This document shows positions 52,609 to 58,862 of a DNA stretch of 64,000 nt, one piece after another. The stretch covers positions 62,001 to 126,000 of the forward strand of contig JALNYU010000012.1 in NCBI GenBank assembly GCA_023229645.1, read 5' to 3'. Within the stretch, counting starts at the first letter, position 1, and every line of letters begins with the position of its first letter. The notes under the pieces were generated by a model. It had not been told where the DNA came from, ran no database searches, and was given only the letters and a program-made list of their open reading frames with translations. The DNA comes from Nevskia sp. Lineage in GTDB: Bacteria > Pseudomonadota > Gammaproteobacteria > Nevskiales > Nevskiaceae. Position numbers and translations under genes: made by a program.

Positions 52609-53310
52609 TCAAAGCAGTTTGGGCGGAAGATCCAAACTTTCGGCCAAACGGCGGCTGAATGCCTGCGTAACTTGCGGGTCTTTTGAAAAGACGGCGACGG
52701 TGCCGCCACCGGGAGCGGAGCTGAGGCGGCCGGACCAGCCGTCGAAGCTCAACTCGGCATCGGGAACCGCGCGCGGCATTAGGAATGCGACCACCCGCTG
52801 CGCCTTAGCTTCAAACACCACGTGCGCCGCAACCTGCCCGTGCATCACACAGAGTCCGGCGCGCAGCACCGGCGGCAAGTCCGCTGTTGTCTTCGCGCCG
52901 AGTTCGCCCAGCGCACGCTGAAAATTTGTTGGCGCATCAGGATCAGGGCGCAATTCCTGCTGCGGATCATCAATCAGGTGTTCGACCATCGCCTGATCCC
53001 AGTTTTTAAAGTTGCGATTCTGCTCGCTGATCCACAGCTTGGTCATCGCGACGCTGACCACCAACACTGACGCCGCCACCCCCCAGCGCTGTACCAATCG
53101 GCGCCGACGTATCCGCCGCGCAAGAATCACCCGCTGTAATAAGGCCTCAGGCAGCGGACGGCGAATCGCAGCGTGCAAAGCGGTATTTAGGCGTTCCACC
53201 CGGCGTAATTCAGCCGCGCACTCTCGGCAGTTCGCGAAATGAGCGTGATGCTCGGCGGTCAGGGCGCGGGCATCGACCAAAATCTGTGCGCGAATGTCTT
53301 CACAGGTCAT
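52609..53310 (-). CDS. Putative anti-sigma factor (DUF3379-like)
   Basis: A 233-aa single-pass membrane protein. The N-terminal part has H24-x3-C28-x2-C31 (HFANCREC), the zinc-binding anti-sigma (ZAS) signature, within a short helical domain that would bind the sigma factor. One membrane helix is at about 75-93 (WGVAASVLVVSVAMTKLWI). The C-terminal ~140 residues would be periplasmic (FQRALGELGAKTTADLPPVLRAGLCVMHGQVAAHVVFE...), resembling DUF3379, a domain often coded next to sigma factors. It overlaps the sigma gene by 4 bp. The periplasmic part is the likely signal sensor; it has one Cys (GLCVMHG) and nearby His that could bind metal, which is inference. Confidence 0.82.
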   Translation of the reverse strand: MTCEDIRAQILVDARALTAEHHAHFANCRECAAELRRVERLNTALHAAIRRPLPEALLQRVILARRIRRRRLVQRWGVAASVLVVSVAMTKLWISEQNRNFKNWDQAMVEHLIDDPQQELRPDPDAPTNFQRALGELGAKTTADLPPVLRAGLCVMHGQVAAHVVFEAKAQRVVAFLMPRAVPDAELSFDGWSGRLSSAPGGGTVAVFSKDPQVTQAFSRRLAESLDLPPKLL

Positions 53311-53831
53311 GGCTGTCTCCCGCGCAGTGGGATGATGTCGGCACGTGCGCGTTCGGGCTCGGACACTTCGAGCAACGCGCGTCGCGCCCTAAGCAGGCGA
53401 TTGGCGACAGCGGCCTCGGTGGTCTGCAGCACATCCGCGATCTCCTTCGTGGTATAGCCAAATAACAATTGCAGAACCAATACTTCCCTATAATTTTCCG
53501 GCAGCGCCGCTAAACGCTGTTCGATGTCGATCGACTCATCCAGCGAAACAACACCATCCTGCGCATCTTCTAAAGTCGCTTCCAGATCATCGAAGCTGAC
53601 GATGATCCGGGTCGGTTTGCGGCGAAAATGCTCGCGCCGCAACGTCGTCAGCAACCACGCTTTCGCAACTGATAAGTCTCGCAAGGCGCGGAAGCCGCGC
53701 CAGCCGCGCAGCAAGGTTTCCTGAACCAGATCTTCGGCGCCGCTTTCATCTCGGCATAGCCAATAGGCGTAGCGATACAAATCATTGCCATACGCTTGGA
53801 CCAATCCTTCAAAATTGGCTTCCTGGCTCAC
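53307..53831 (-). CDS. ECF-type RNA polymerase sigma factor
   Basis: Extracytoplasmic-function sigma factor, 174 aa. Region 2 (about 8-75) has DLYRYAYWLCRDESGAEDLVQETLLRGWRGF and AWLLTTLRREHFRR. Region 4 (about 108-160) has LPENYREVLVLQLLFGYTTKEIADVLQTTEAAVANRLLRARRAL, the -35-reading helix-turn-helix. The start is GTG at 53831. It is coupled to the anti-sigma gene by ATGA. It lies downstream of bufC on the same strand. A candidate self-type promoter lies about 90-120 bp upstream. Confidence 0.95.
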   Translation of the reverse strand: MSQEANFEGLVQAYGNDLYRYAYWLCRDESGAEDLVQETLLRGWRGFRALRDLSVAKAWLLTTLRREHFRRKPTRIIVSFDDLEATLEDAQDGVVSLDESIDIEQRLAALPENYREVLVLQLLFGYTTKEIADVLQTTEAAVANRLLRARRALLEVSEPERARADIIPLRGRQP

Positions 53832-53941
53832 GCTAGGACCTCACGGCGCGCACAAATATTCCGCCCTGCCCCGTGGCACCAACGCATCCGTTGGAATACT
53901 CCGGCACCGTTCATTCGCAACATATCCGCCACGCCATTCAC
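53828..53941 (-). CDS. Possible 37-residue ORF coupled to the sigma gene
   Basis: A GTG at 53941 sits 7 nt after a perfect AAGGAGG ribosome site and opens a 37-codon frame (MNGVADMLRMNGAGVFQRMRWCHGAGRNICARREVLA). Its stop overlaps the sigma GTG by 4 bp. It could be a leader peptide that couples sigma translation to read-through from the buf operon. Against this, AAGGAGG overlaps the proposed ECF -35 element, so the match may be coincidental; a transcript from that promoter would begin downstream of the GTG. The protein has no recognisable features apart from two Cys. Confidence 0.3.
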   Translation of the reverse strand: MNGVADMLRMNGAGVFQRMRWCHGAGRNICARREVLA

Positions 53942-53952
53942 ACCGTTACCTC
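53922..53952 (-). promoter_or_regulatory. Candidate ECF promoter of the sigma gene
   Basis: On the minus strand GAGGTAAC, exactly 16 bp, then CGGATAT. The same element with the same spacing occurs before bufA (55989-56018). The GTAAC/CGGATA composition fits ECF-type -35 and -10 boxes. The predicted transcript start is about 85 nt before the sigma start codon. Confidence 0.65.
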
Positions 53953-54057
53953 CTTTCGCCCGGGACACCGAACTCGGCGCAGCCCCGTTCAAGCAGACCC
54001 TCGTGGTCTCGAAAATCTCTCGCCAGGGGTCCGTGGCACGCCGCAGGTGCGTCAAGA

Positions 54058-54822
54058 TCACCATTCAACAATGCGCAGCGCACCAACGCTGAACAGCCTC
54101 TCTAGCAAAGTCAACAACTTGAAATCTGATTCCAACGCCAAGCCCGCCGTCGTCGCCGCCGTTAACTCACCGGAGCGGCAAATCTCAGACCACCACGCCC
54201 AGTCCGCTGCGCCCAGCGGCAGTATCGATACCCCCGCGTCTTCATCGGCCACGATCAGGCAGCGCTCGTCGTGATGCAGTGGCCGCGACGCGCCACCATC
54301 GAGTAGATACGCCCGCCAAGCGCGCACCGGCACTGGCGATATAAATTCGGCGCAATGACCCGCAGCACTTAAACGCAGACGCTGCCAGTTCTCGGCCGGA
54401 ATCTGCGCGGCCTCCGCCAATGTCGAGGCCGGTTTGCGTGGGCGCCGCGGCAGTTGGTCGAGCACCCATTCGTAGCGCGCTAATTCATGCGCGACTTCAC
54501 GCGACTCGCCGAACACGGTCGCTGCAACAGCATCCGCAAACGCAGCGCCGTATTCAGCCAAATCTCCGGCTGTCGGTGGATGGGTCTGCAAGCAAGCCAA
54601 TACCGCCTTGGCAAAGGCGCGTTCACCGATCAACGCACGTGTCGCCGGGTAAGAAATAGCAAGTGCGTTCCGCGTATTCGCGCGCACGCTATTGACGTAA
54701 ACCGCGAAGCCGGCCGCCGGCGTTCGAATGCCAGCCGCCCAGTGCTCGACCGCAGTTGCGCTATCGGGATGCAATAACGCTGTAGCCCACGCCGCTTGTA
54801 GTTGCCGAAGGCCCGTCGTCAT
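54058..54822 (-). CDS. bufC: BufC: DUF2063-family partner of the bufferin-modifying enzyme
   Basis: A 254-aa DUF2063 protein. The N-terminal helical domain has VYVNSVRANTRNALAISYPATRALIGERAFAKAV and LAEYGAAFADAV, the DUF2063 hallmark; a C-terminal domain follows (residues ~150-254). In known systems BufC acts with BufB, like MbnC with MbnB in methanobactin synthesis, recognising the precursor and helping convert Cys side chains. Its ATG overlaps the bufB stop as ATGA. It is the third gene of bufA-bufB-bufC. No DoxX-type bufD follows; the sigma gene comes next after 226 bp. Confidence 0.9.
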   Translation of the reverse strand: MTTGLRQLQAAWATALLHPDSATAVEHWAAGIRTPAAGFAVYVNSVRANTRNALAISYPATRALIGERAFAKAVLACLQTHPPTAGDLAEYGAAFADAVAATVFGESREVAHELARYEWVLDQLPRRPRKPASTLAEAAQIPAENWQRLRLSAAGHCAEFISPVPVRAWRAYLLDGGASRPLHHDERCLIVADEDAGVSILPLGAADWAWWSEICRSGELTAATTAGLALESDFKLLTLLERLFSVGALRIVEW

Positions 54823-55679
54823 GCGGCATTCGCATACGCGAGTAGCACCGCCTGCGCGCGCTGTGCTTCATCAACCAATGTCGCCAAGGGCGGCAAGTCT
54901 TGATCCCACTCGATGATTGTCGGCGCCGCCCCCAGTGTCGCTACCGCTTGCGCGTATAGCGCCCACACCGGTTCCGGCACTGGCGTCGCGTGGGTATCGA
55001 TCCAGGCGCCGCCAACCTCGCTCGGCCCGGCCAGATGATATTCCGCAACCGCGTGCGCTGGAACACCGTTCAGAAACCGCTGCGGCGCGACGCCGAAGTT
55101 CAACGCATTAACATGTAGATTATTCAAATCGACGAGCAGCTTGCAGCCAGTCCGACGCACCACCTGCGACAGGAACTCAGCCTCGTCCATTTCGTCATAT
55201 TCGTATTGGAGATAGGCAGAAATATTTTCGACAGCTATCGGACGCCGTAGCGCGGTTTGGGCAGCATCGACATTCGCGGCGACGATGCCGAGTGTTTCCC
55301 TCGTCAACGGCAGCGGCAGGAGATCCGGCAGTGTAATGTTCTCAGCCCGATTCCAGCAAAGATGCTCGGACACCATAACCGGCTGGTAGCGGTCAACAAC
55401 AGCGACCAGCCTCCGTAAATGCTCAGCATCAAGCCCGTCTGCGGAGCCTAAGGAAAGACCGACGCCGTGCAAGGACAACCAATACTGGTCGCGCAATGCA
55501 TCAAGTCGTCGCGCGATTGCTGGTGCCAGCGAAAATAGATTTTCAGAATGAATTTCCAATCCATAAATGGAAGGTTTTGTAGTTTCAATATCGACAAGAT
55601 GTGGAAACCGAAGTCCGATTCCGGCTTGCGCCGGAATCGGATGTTTAAAATCGCCGTAAGCCGCGCGATCTCGCAACAC
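54819..55679 (-). CDS. bufB: BufB: DUF692-family multinuclear iron enzyme for bufferin maturation
   Basis: A DUF692 (MbnB-like) TIM-barrel oxygenase, 286 aa, that modifies precursor cysteines using an iron centre. Metal-ligand motifs are all present: GLEIHSENLF, LSLHGVGLS, VSEHLCW, AVENISAY, LLVDLNNLHVN, EYHLAGPS, IDTHATPV and IIEWDQDLP. The start is the GTG at 55679, directly abutting the bufA stop (TAAGTG), and there is no other suitable codon before the conserved IGLRFPH. The N-terminal extension HPIPAQAGI is encoded by a perfect REP-like palindrome, not by conserved enzyme sequence, so the normal N-terminus has been altered by a repeat insertion. Confidence 0.92.
   Translation of the reverse strand: MLRDRAAYGDFKHPIPAQAGIGLRFPHLVDIETTKPSIYGLEIHSENLFSLAPAIARRLDALRDQYWLSLHGVGLSLGSADGLDAEHLRRLVAVVDRYQPVMVSEHLCWNRAENITLPDLLPLPLTRETLGIVAANVDAAQTALRRPIAVENISAYLQYEYDEMDEAEFLSQVVRRTGCKLLVDLNNLHVNALNFGVAPQRFLNGVPAHAVAEYHLAGPSEVGGAWIDTHATPVPEPVWALYAQAVATLGAAPTIIEWDQDLPPLATLVDEAQRAQAVLLAYANAA
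55614..55641. repeat. REP-like palindrome inside the bufB start region
   Basis: A perfect 12-bp stem TCCGATTCCGGC/GCCGGAATCGGA with the 4-nt loop TTGC. Palindromes of this type are common dispersed elements in proteobacteria, and their translation PAQAGI is well known. It lies in frame at codons ~13-22 of bufB, 38 bp after the bufA stop. It could stabilise the bufA transcript end and lower bufB translation. Confidence 0.85.
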
Positions 55680-55949
55680 TTAGGCCTTCTTTTCGACGAC
55701 TTTGCCGCCTGCGATCTTGGCGCAAGTGCCAGCCGGAACGTAAACCCAATCTTCAGCCGAATTATCAGCCGTCGACTGGCCAGCACAGGAATGCTTGCCA
55801 GTGCCGCAATCGTTCTTGCCAGCCTTTGCAACGCCTGCACACTTCTCAAAGCCAGCCTTGTCGGCATGGGCCGGAGCTGACAAACCCGCAACGGCTAATA
55901 GCGACAATGCAACCGCGGTGCCGTGAACGAGTTTACGTGCGTGTTCCAT
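55680..55949 (-). CDS. bufA: BufA1: bufferin precursor (DUF2282), copper-binding RiPP
   Basis: An 89-aa precursor of the DUF2282 family. A Sec-type signal peptide (residues 1-29, ending AHA/D) leads to a mature part with four cysteines at 37, 48, 55 and 76: EKCAGVAKAGKNDCGTGKHSC, then VPAGTCAKIAGG near the end. These are the invariant family Cys. In characterised bufferins the central Cys are modified by BufB/BufC to thiooxazole groups that bind copper in the periplasm. Start at 55949 behind GGAG. First gene of the buf operon; candidate ECF promoter just upstream. Confidence 0.93.
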   Translation of the reverse strand: MEHARKLVHGTAVALSLLAVAGLSAPAHADKAGFEKCAGVAKAGKNDCGTGKHSCAGQSTADNSAEDWVYVPAGTCAKIAGGKVVEKKA

Positions 55950-55988
55950 GAGTCTTGTCTCCAGTTCTAGATGGGATGGTCGGCAACA

Positions 55989-56018
55989 ATACCGACACTC
56001 CAATAGACCTGTTACCTC
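55989..56018 (-). promoter_or_regulatory. Candidate ECF promoter of the buf operon
   Basis: On the minus strand GAGGTAAC, 16 bp, then CGGTATTG, 40 bp before the bufA ATG. It shares -35, spacing and -10 start with the element before the sigma gene, in otherwise unrelated sequence. The predicted leader is about 30 nt. Confidence 0.68.
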
Positions 56019-56045
56019 AACACGTTCTCTCGCGCATCCCGATCA

Positions 56046-57362
56046 TTAAAACGCCGCAATGCCCTGAACGTTCACGTCCGGCAAATTCGACATCTTCTGG
56101 ACGAGCTTCAAACCACCTTTCGTCTCATAGACATTAATCGTTCCCGACAAGCCGAGTAGTTGATAAAGGTATTTACCGTCACCACTGCGGGCCAGATCGA
56201 TAAAGCCATCGCTGGTGCCGAACGGATCCGATGGTAAAGCCGGAGCGCCCGCCGCCGCCTTCTCTTCGATCAGCGTCATATGGCCGTCATTGAAGCTGAA
56301 CATCGAAATCGATGCGTCTAACGCGTTCGCGACCCAGAAGCCCGATTGGTTCGGCAAGAATTCCAACCAGCACGTGGTGCGCTGACCGCTGGTTACTTGG
56401 CGGCCGACCAATACGTCTTGATCGATCGGCGTCAATGCGCCGCTGCGCTCAATCCGCCAGCTCGATACTGAACCCGTCTGCAAGGTGTCGAACTCCGGCG
56501 GCAGGCCCTGCGGCGAGAATTCACGCGCCTCAGTTGCTACTACATATTGCTGGCCGTTCGCTGCAATCACATCTAGGCCGATCGCACCTGGCATATTGCG
56601 GCCAGCGGCGTTATTCGGCAGCGTCGAAACACCCGTCCCCACTGGCTTCAAGCTCAGCCAGCCACCACCGAGCACCCGAAACGCCGAAACTTCATCGACG
56701 CTGCCGCTGGCCAACGTCGCGGAACCGGCGTTGAACGTCGTCACCACGAGGAATTTACCGTCCGGCGAGAAACGAACGCCCGATGGCCGGCTCGGCAGCT
56801 GCCGCGTCGAAAATGGCAGTGGGATCAACTTGCCGTTGTCAGTCAGACGAAACCCGGTAATACCGCCCGCTTGATTGTCTGGGCCGCCGAACTGGCCGTC
56901 GCTATCGACCACCGAGACATAAACCGTGCTGCCGTGAATCGCGATACTGTCGGTACCGACACCGAACGTTTTGGCTTTATCGGTCAGGGTCAGGCCGCGA
57001 TCCTTGTTGACGCGAAACACTGAAACCGAGCTGCTACCCGCGTTCACCGCCAGCAGAAATTTGTGATTTGCCGTTAACGCGATCGAATCAGTTGAGATCA
57101 ACGGATCCAAGCCATCAAACGCATCGAAAATGCCACCCTTGCCACCGGTCGCGAAGCTGCCAATAGGCGTCAACGTGCCATCACTACTACGGCCATAGGC
57201 GTAGATGTGGTTCGCGACAACGCTGTTGTCCATCGTATAGACCGCACCGGCATAGGTGCCCTTGCCACTTGAACGTCCTTGTTTGCTCGAAAGATCCTGA
57301 GCTACAGCCGAAACGCCTGTAAACAGGCCCGCGGCGATGACCAACGTTTTCAAGTACGGCAT
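56046..57362 (-). CDS. Secreted beta-propeller protein (lactonase-like)
   Basis: A 438-aa secreted protein. The signal peptide MPYLKTLVIAAGLFTGVSAVAQ is followed by about seven YVTN/lactonase-like blades (GAVYTMDNSVVANHIYAYGRSSDGTLTPIG, LLAVNAGSSSVSVFRVNKDRGL, GVRFSPDGKFLVVTTFNAG, WVANALDASISMFSFNDG, LARSGDGKYLYQLLGLSGTINVYE). Known relatives include 6-phosphogluconolactonase-like propellers, but cytoplasmic enzyme function is unlikely given the signal peptide. The ATG at 57362 follows GGGAG. An FNR/ANR-type box lies 176 bp upstream. It precedes the buf operon on the same strand, 96 bp before bufA, so partial cotranscription is possible. Confidence 0.82.
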   Translation of the reverse strand: MPYLKTLVIAAGLFTGVSAVAQDLSSKQGRSSGKGTYAGAVYTMDNSVVANHIYAYGRSSDGTLTPIGSFATGGKGGIFDAFDGLDPLISTDSIALTANHKFLLAVNAGSSSVSVFRVNKDRGLTLTDKAKTFGVGTDSIAIHGSTVYVSVVDSDGQFGGPDNQAGGITGFRLTDNGKLIPLPFSTRQLPSRPSGVRFSPDGKFLVVTTFNAGSATLASGSVDEVSAFRVLGGGWLSLKPVGTGVSTLPNNAAGRNMPGAIGLDVIAANGQQYVVATEAREFSPQGLPPEFDTLQTGSVSSWRIERSGALTPIDQDVLVGRQVTSGQRTTCWLEFLPNQSGFWVANALDASISMFSFNDGHMTLIEEKAAAGAPALPSDPFGTSDGFIDLARSGDGKYLYQLLGLSGTINVYETKGGLKLVQKMSNLPDVNVQGIAAF

Positions 57363-57669
57363 CGGTACTCCCTCATTTATTGATAATTCAGATTGACGAA
57401 CCCTCGTGACCGACGATGTGCAGCCCATGCTGCGCAGGTAAGACGGGCACAACTGTTCCATCGGGAAATTCCCGACATATCCGAAGACCGAGGGTGTAGG
57501 GCTAAACTCTCGCGTGAATTTCAAACAACATGCGGCATTGATTACGATCAATCAGCTCGCTAAGTACCATCAGATAACACTGCGTCTCTGCTGCGAAAAC
57601 GCACAAGCCGCGCACTGTGAATAAACGTGCGCGGGCACAGCAATGCGGCCAAAAACACGCTACGCGGTG
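57363..57669. other. Intergenic region upstream of the beta-propeller gene
   Basis: 307 bp between the propeller start and the fabH stop. It holds a perfect FNR-type palindrome (57538-57551); nothing else could be assigned and no clear fabH terminator was seen. Confidence 0.5.
57538..57551. promoter_or_regulatory. FNR/ANR-type box
   Basis: TTGATTACGATCAA matches the consensus TTGAT-N4-ATCAA perfectly. It is located 176 bp upstream of the beta-propeller start and beyond the end of fabH. It predicts oxygen-responsive control of the propeller gene. No strong -10 is visible at the ideal distance. Confidence 0.55.
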
Positions 57670-58629
57670 TTACCAACGCAGTAGCACCGTGCCCCAGGTC
57701 ATGCCGCCGCCGACGCCTTGCAGCATCACCAGTTGACCCGGCTGTACGCGGCCATCTCGCACGGCGGCGTCCAAGGCCAGCGGCACCGACGCCGCCGAGG
57801 TATTACCTTGACGCGTCAGCGTAACCACAACGCGCTCGCGCGGCACGCCGACTTTTTCCGACAAGGTATTGATAATGCGGATATTGGCCTGGTGCGGCAC
57901 ATACCAATCAACGTCTGCCGCTTGTAGCTGGTTGTGCTCCAGCGCCTCAACCGCGCATTCAGCGAGCGATTTCACCGCGACGCGGAATACCGATTGCCCA
58001 TCCATCTCGACAAACGGATGACCCTGAATCTGGCCGCCGCTGATCTTGCCCGGCACGCGCAGAATGTGGTTTAGCGCGCCGTCCGAATGCAAATGCGACG
58101 ACAAAATACCCGGCTGATCAGACTGCTTCAACACCACCGCGCCAGCACCATCACCGAACAGCACGCAGGTGCGTCGGTCGGTCCAGTCGAGAATGCTCGA
58201 AAACACTTCCGCGCCAATCACAATCGCGCATTTATGCTGCCCGCAGGCAACCAGCTTGTCGGCAATCGCCAGCGCGTAGATAAAGCCAGTGCACACGGCC
58301 TGGATATCAAACGCCGCGCCATTACTAACGCCGAGCTTGGCCTGCACGATGCACGCTGTTGATGGAAACACCATGTCCGGCGTGGTCGTCGCCAACACGA
58401 TTAAATCAACCTCGTCTGCGGTCACGCCCGCCGCCGCCATCGCGGCCTGCGCTGCCTTAACGGCGAGATCGCTGGTCAGCTCGCCTTCGGCGGCGACATG
58501 GCGGGCCTGAATGCCGGTGCGGCTGTAAATCCATTCGTCGCTGGTTTCGATTCGCTGTTCGAGTTCGAGATTGGTAACGACGCGCTCCGGCAGGTAGCTG
58601 CCGGTGCCGATGATGCGTGAATAGGTCAT
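57670..58629 (-). CDS. fabH: Beta-ketoacyl-ACP synthase III
   Basis: KAS III (319 aa) condenses acetyl-CoA with malonyl-ACP to start fatty acid synthesis. The catalytic triad is Cys113 (AVCTGFIYAL), His in DWYVPHQANIRI and Asn in RQGNTSAASVPLAL; GGGMTWG near the C-terminus is also conserved. The N-terminus SRIIGTGSYLPERVVTNLELEQ is standard. It is not in the usual rpmF-plsX-fabH-fabD cluster; it stands alone, so it could be a second KAS III paralogue for a special primer. Confidence 0.94.
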   Translation of the reverse strand: MTYSRIIGTGSYLPERVVTNLELEQRIETSDEWIYSRTGIQARHVAAEGELTSDLAVKAAQAAMAAAGVTADEVDLIVLATTTPDMVFPSTACIVQAKLGVSNGAAFDIQAVCTGFIYALAIADKLVACGQHKCAIVIGAEVFSSILDWTDRRTCVLFGDGAGAVVLKQSDQPGILSSHLHSDGALNHILRVPGKISGGQIQGHPFVEMDGQSVFRVAVKSLAECAVEALEHNQLQAADVDWYVPHQANIRIINTLSEKVGVPRERVVVTLTRQGNTSAASVPLALDAAVRDGRVQPGQLVMLQGVGGGMTWGTVLLRW

Positions 58630-58862
58630 TGAAGTTCTATGAATAGTTTCGCCAACACAGCGTCGCGCGGATCATTCCCCGGCAGCGCTTCAAACACAAC
58701 GGCAACGTGGGTTTCCGTCGGCGAAAAAGAAGTCGCGCTCAAAATTTAGTCTGAATCAAATAAACCAAGCAAATATTGCGCTTATTGTGGGCCATTGCCC
58801 ACCGTTTTGCCGCACCGCGAAAAATAACTTTTTGGTGCCCGTCATAACGCAGGCGCCGCAAT

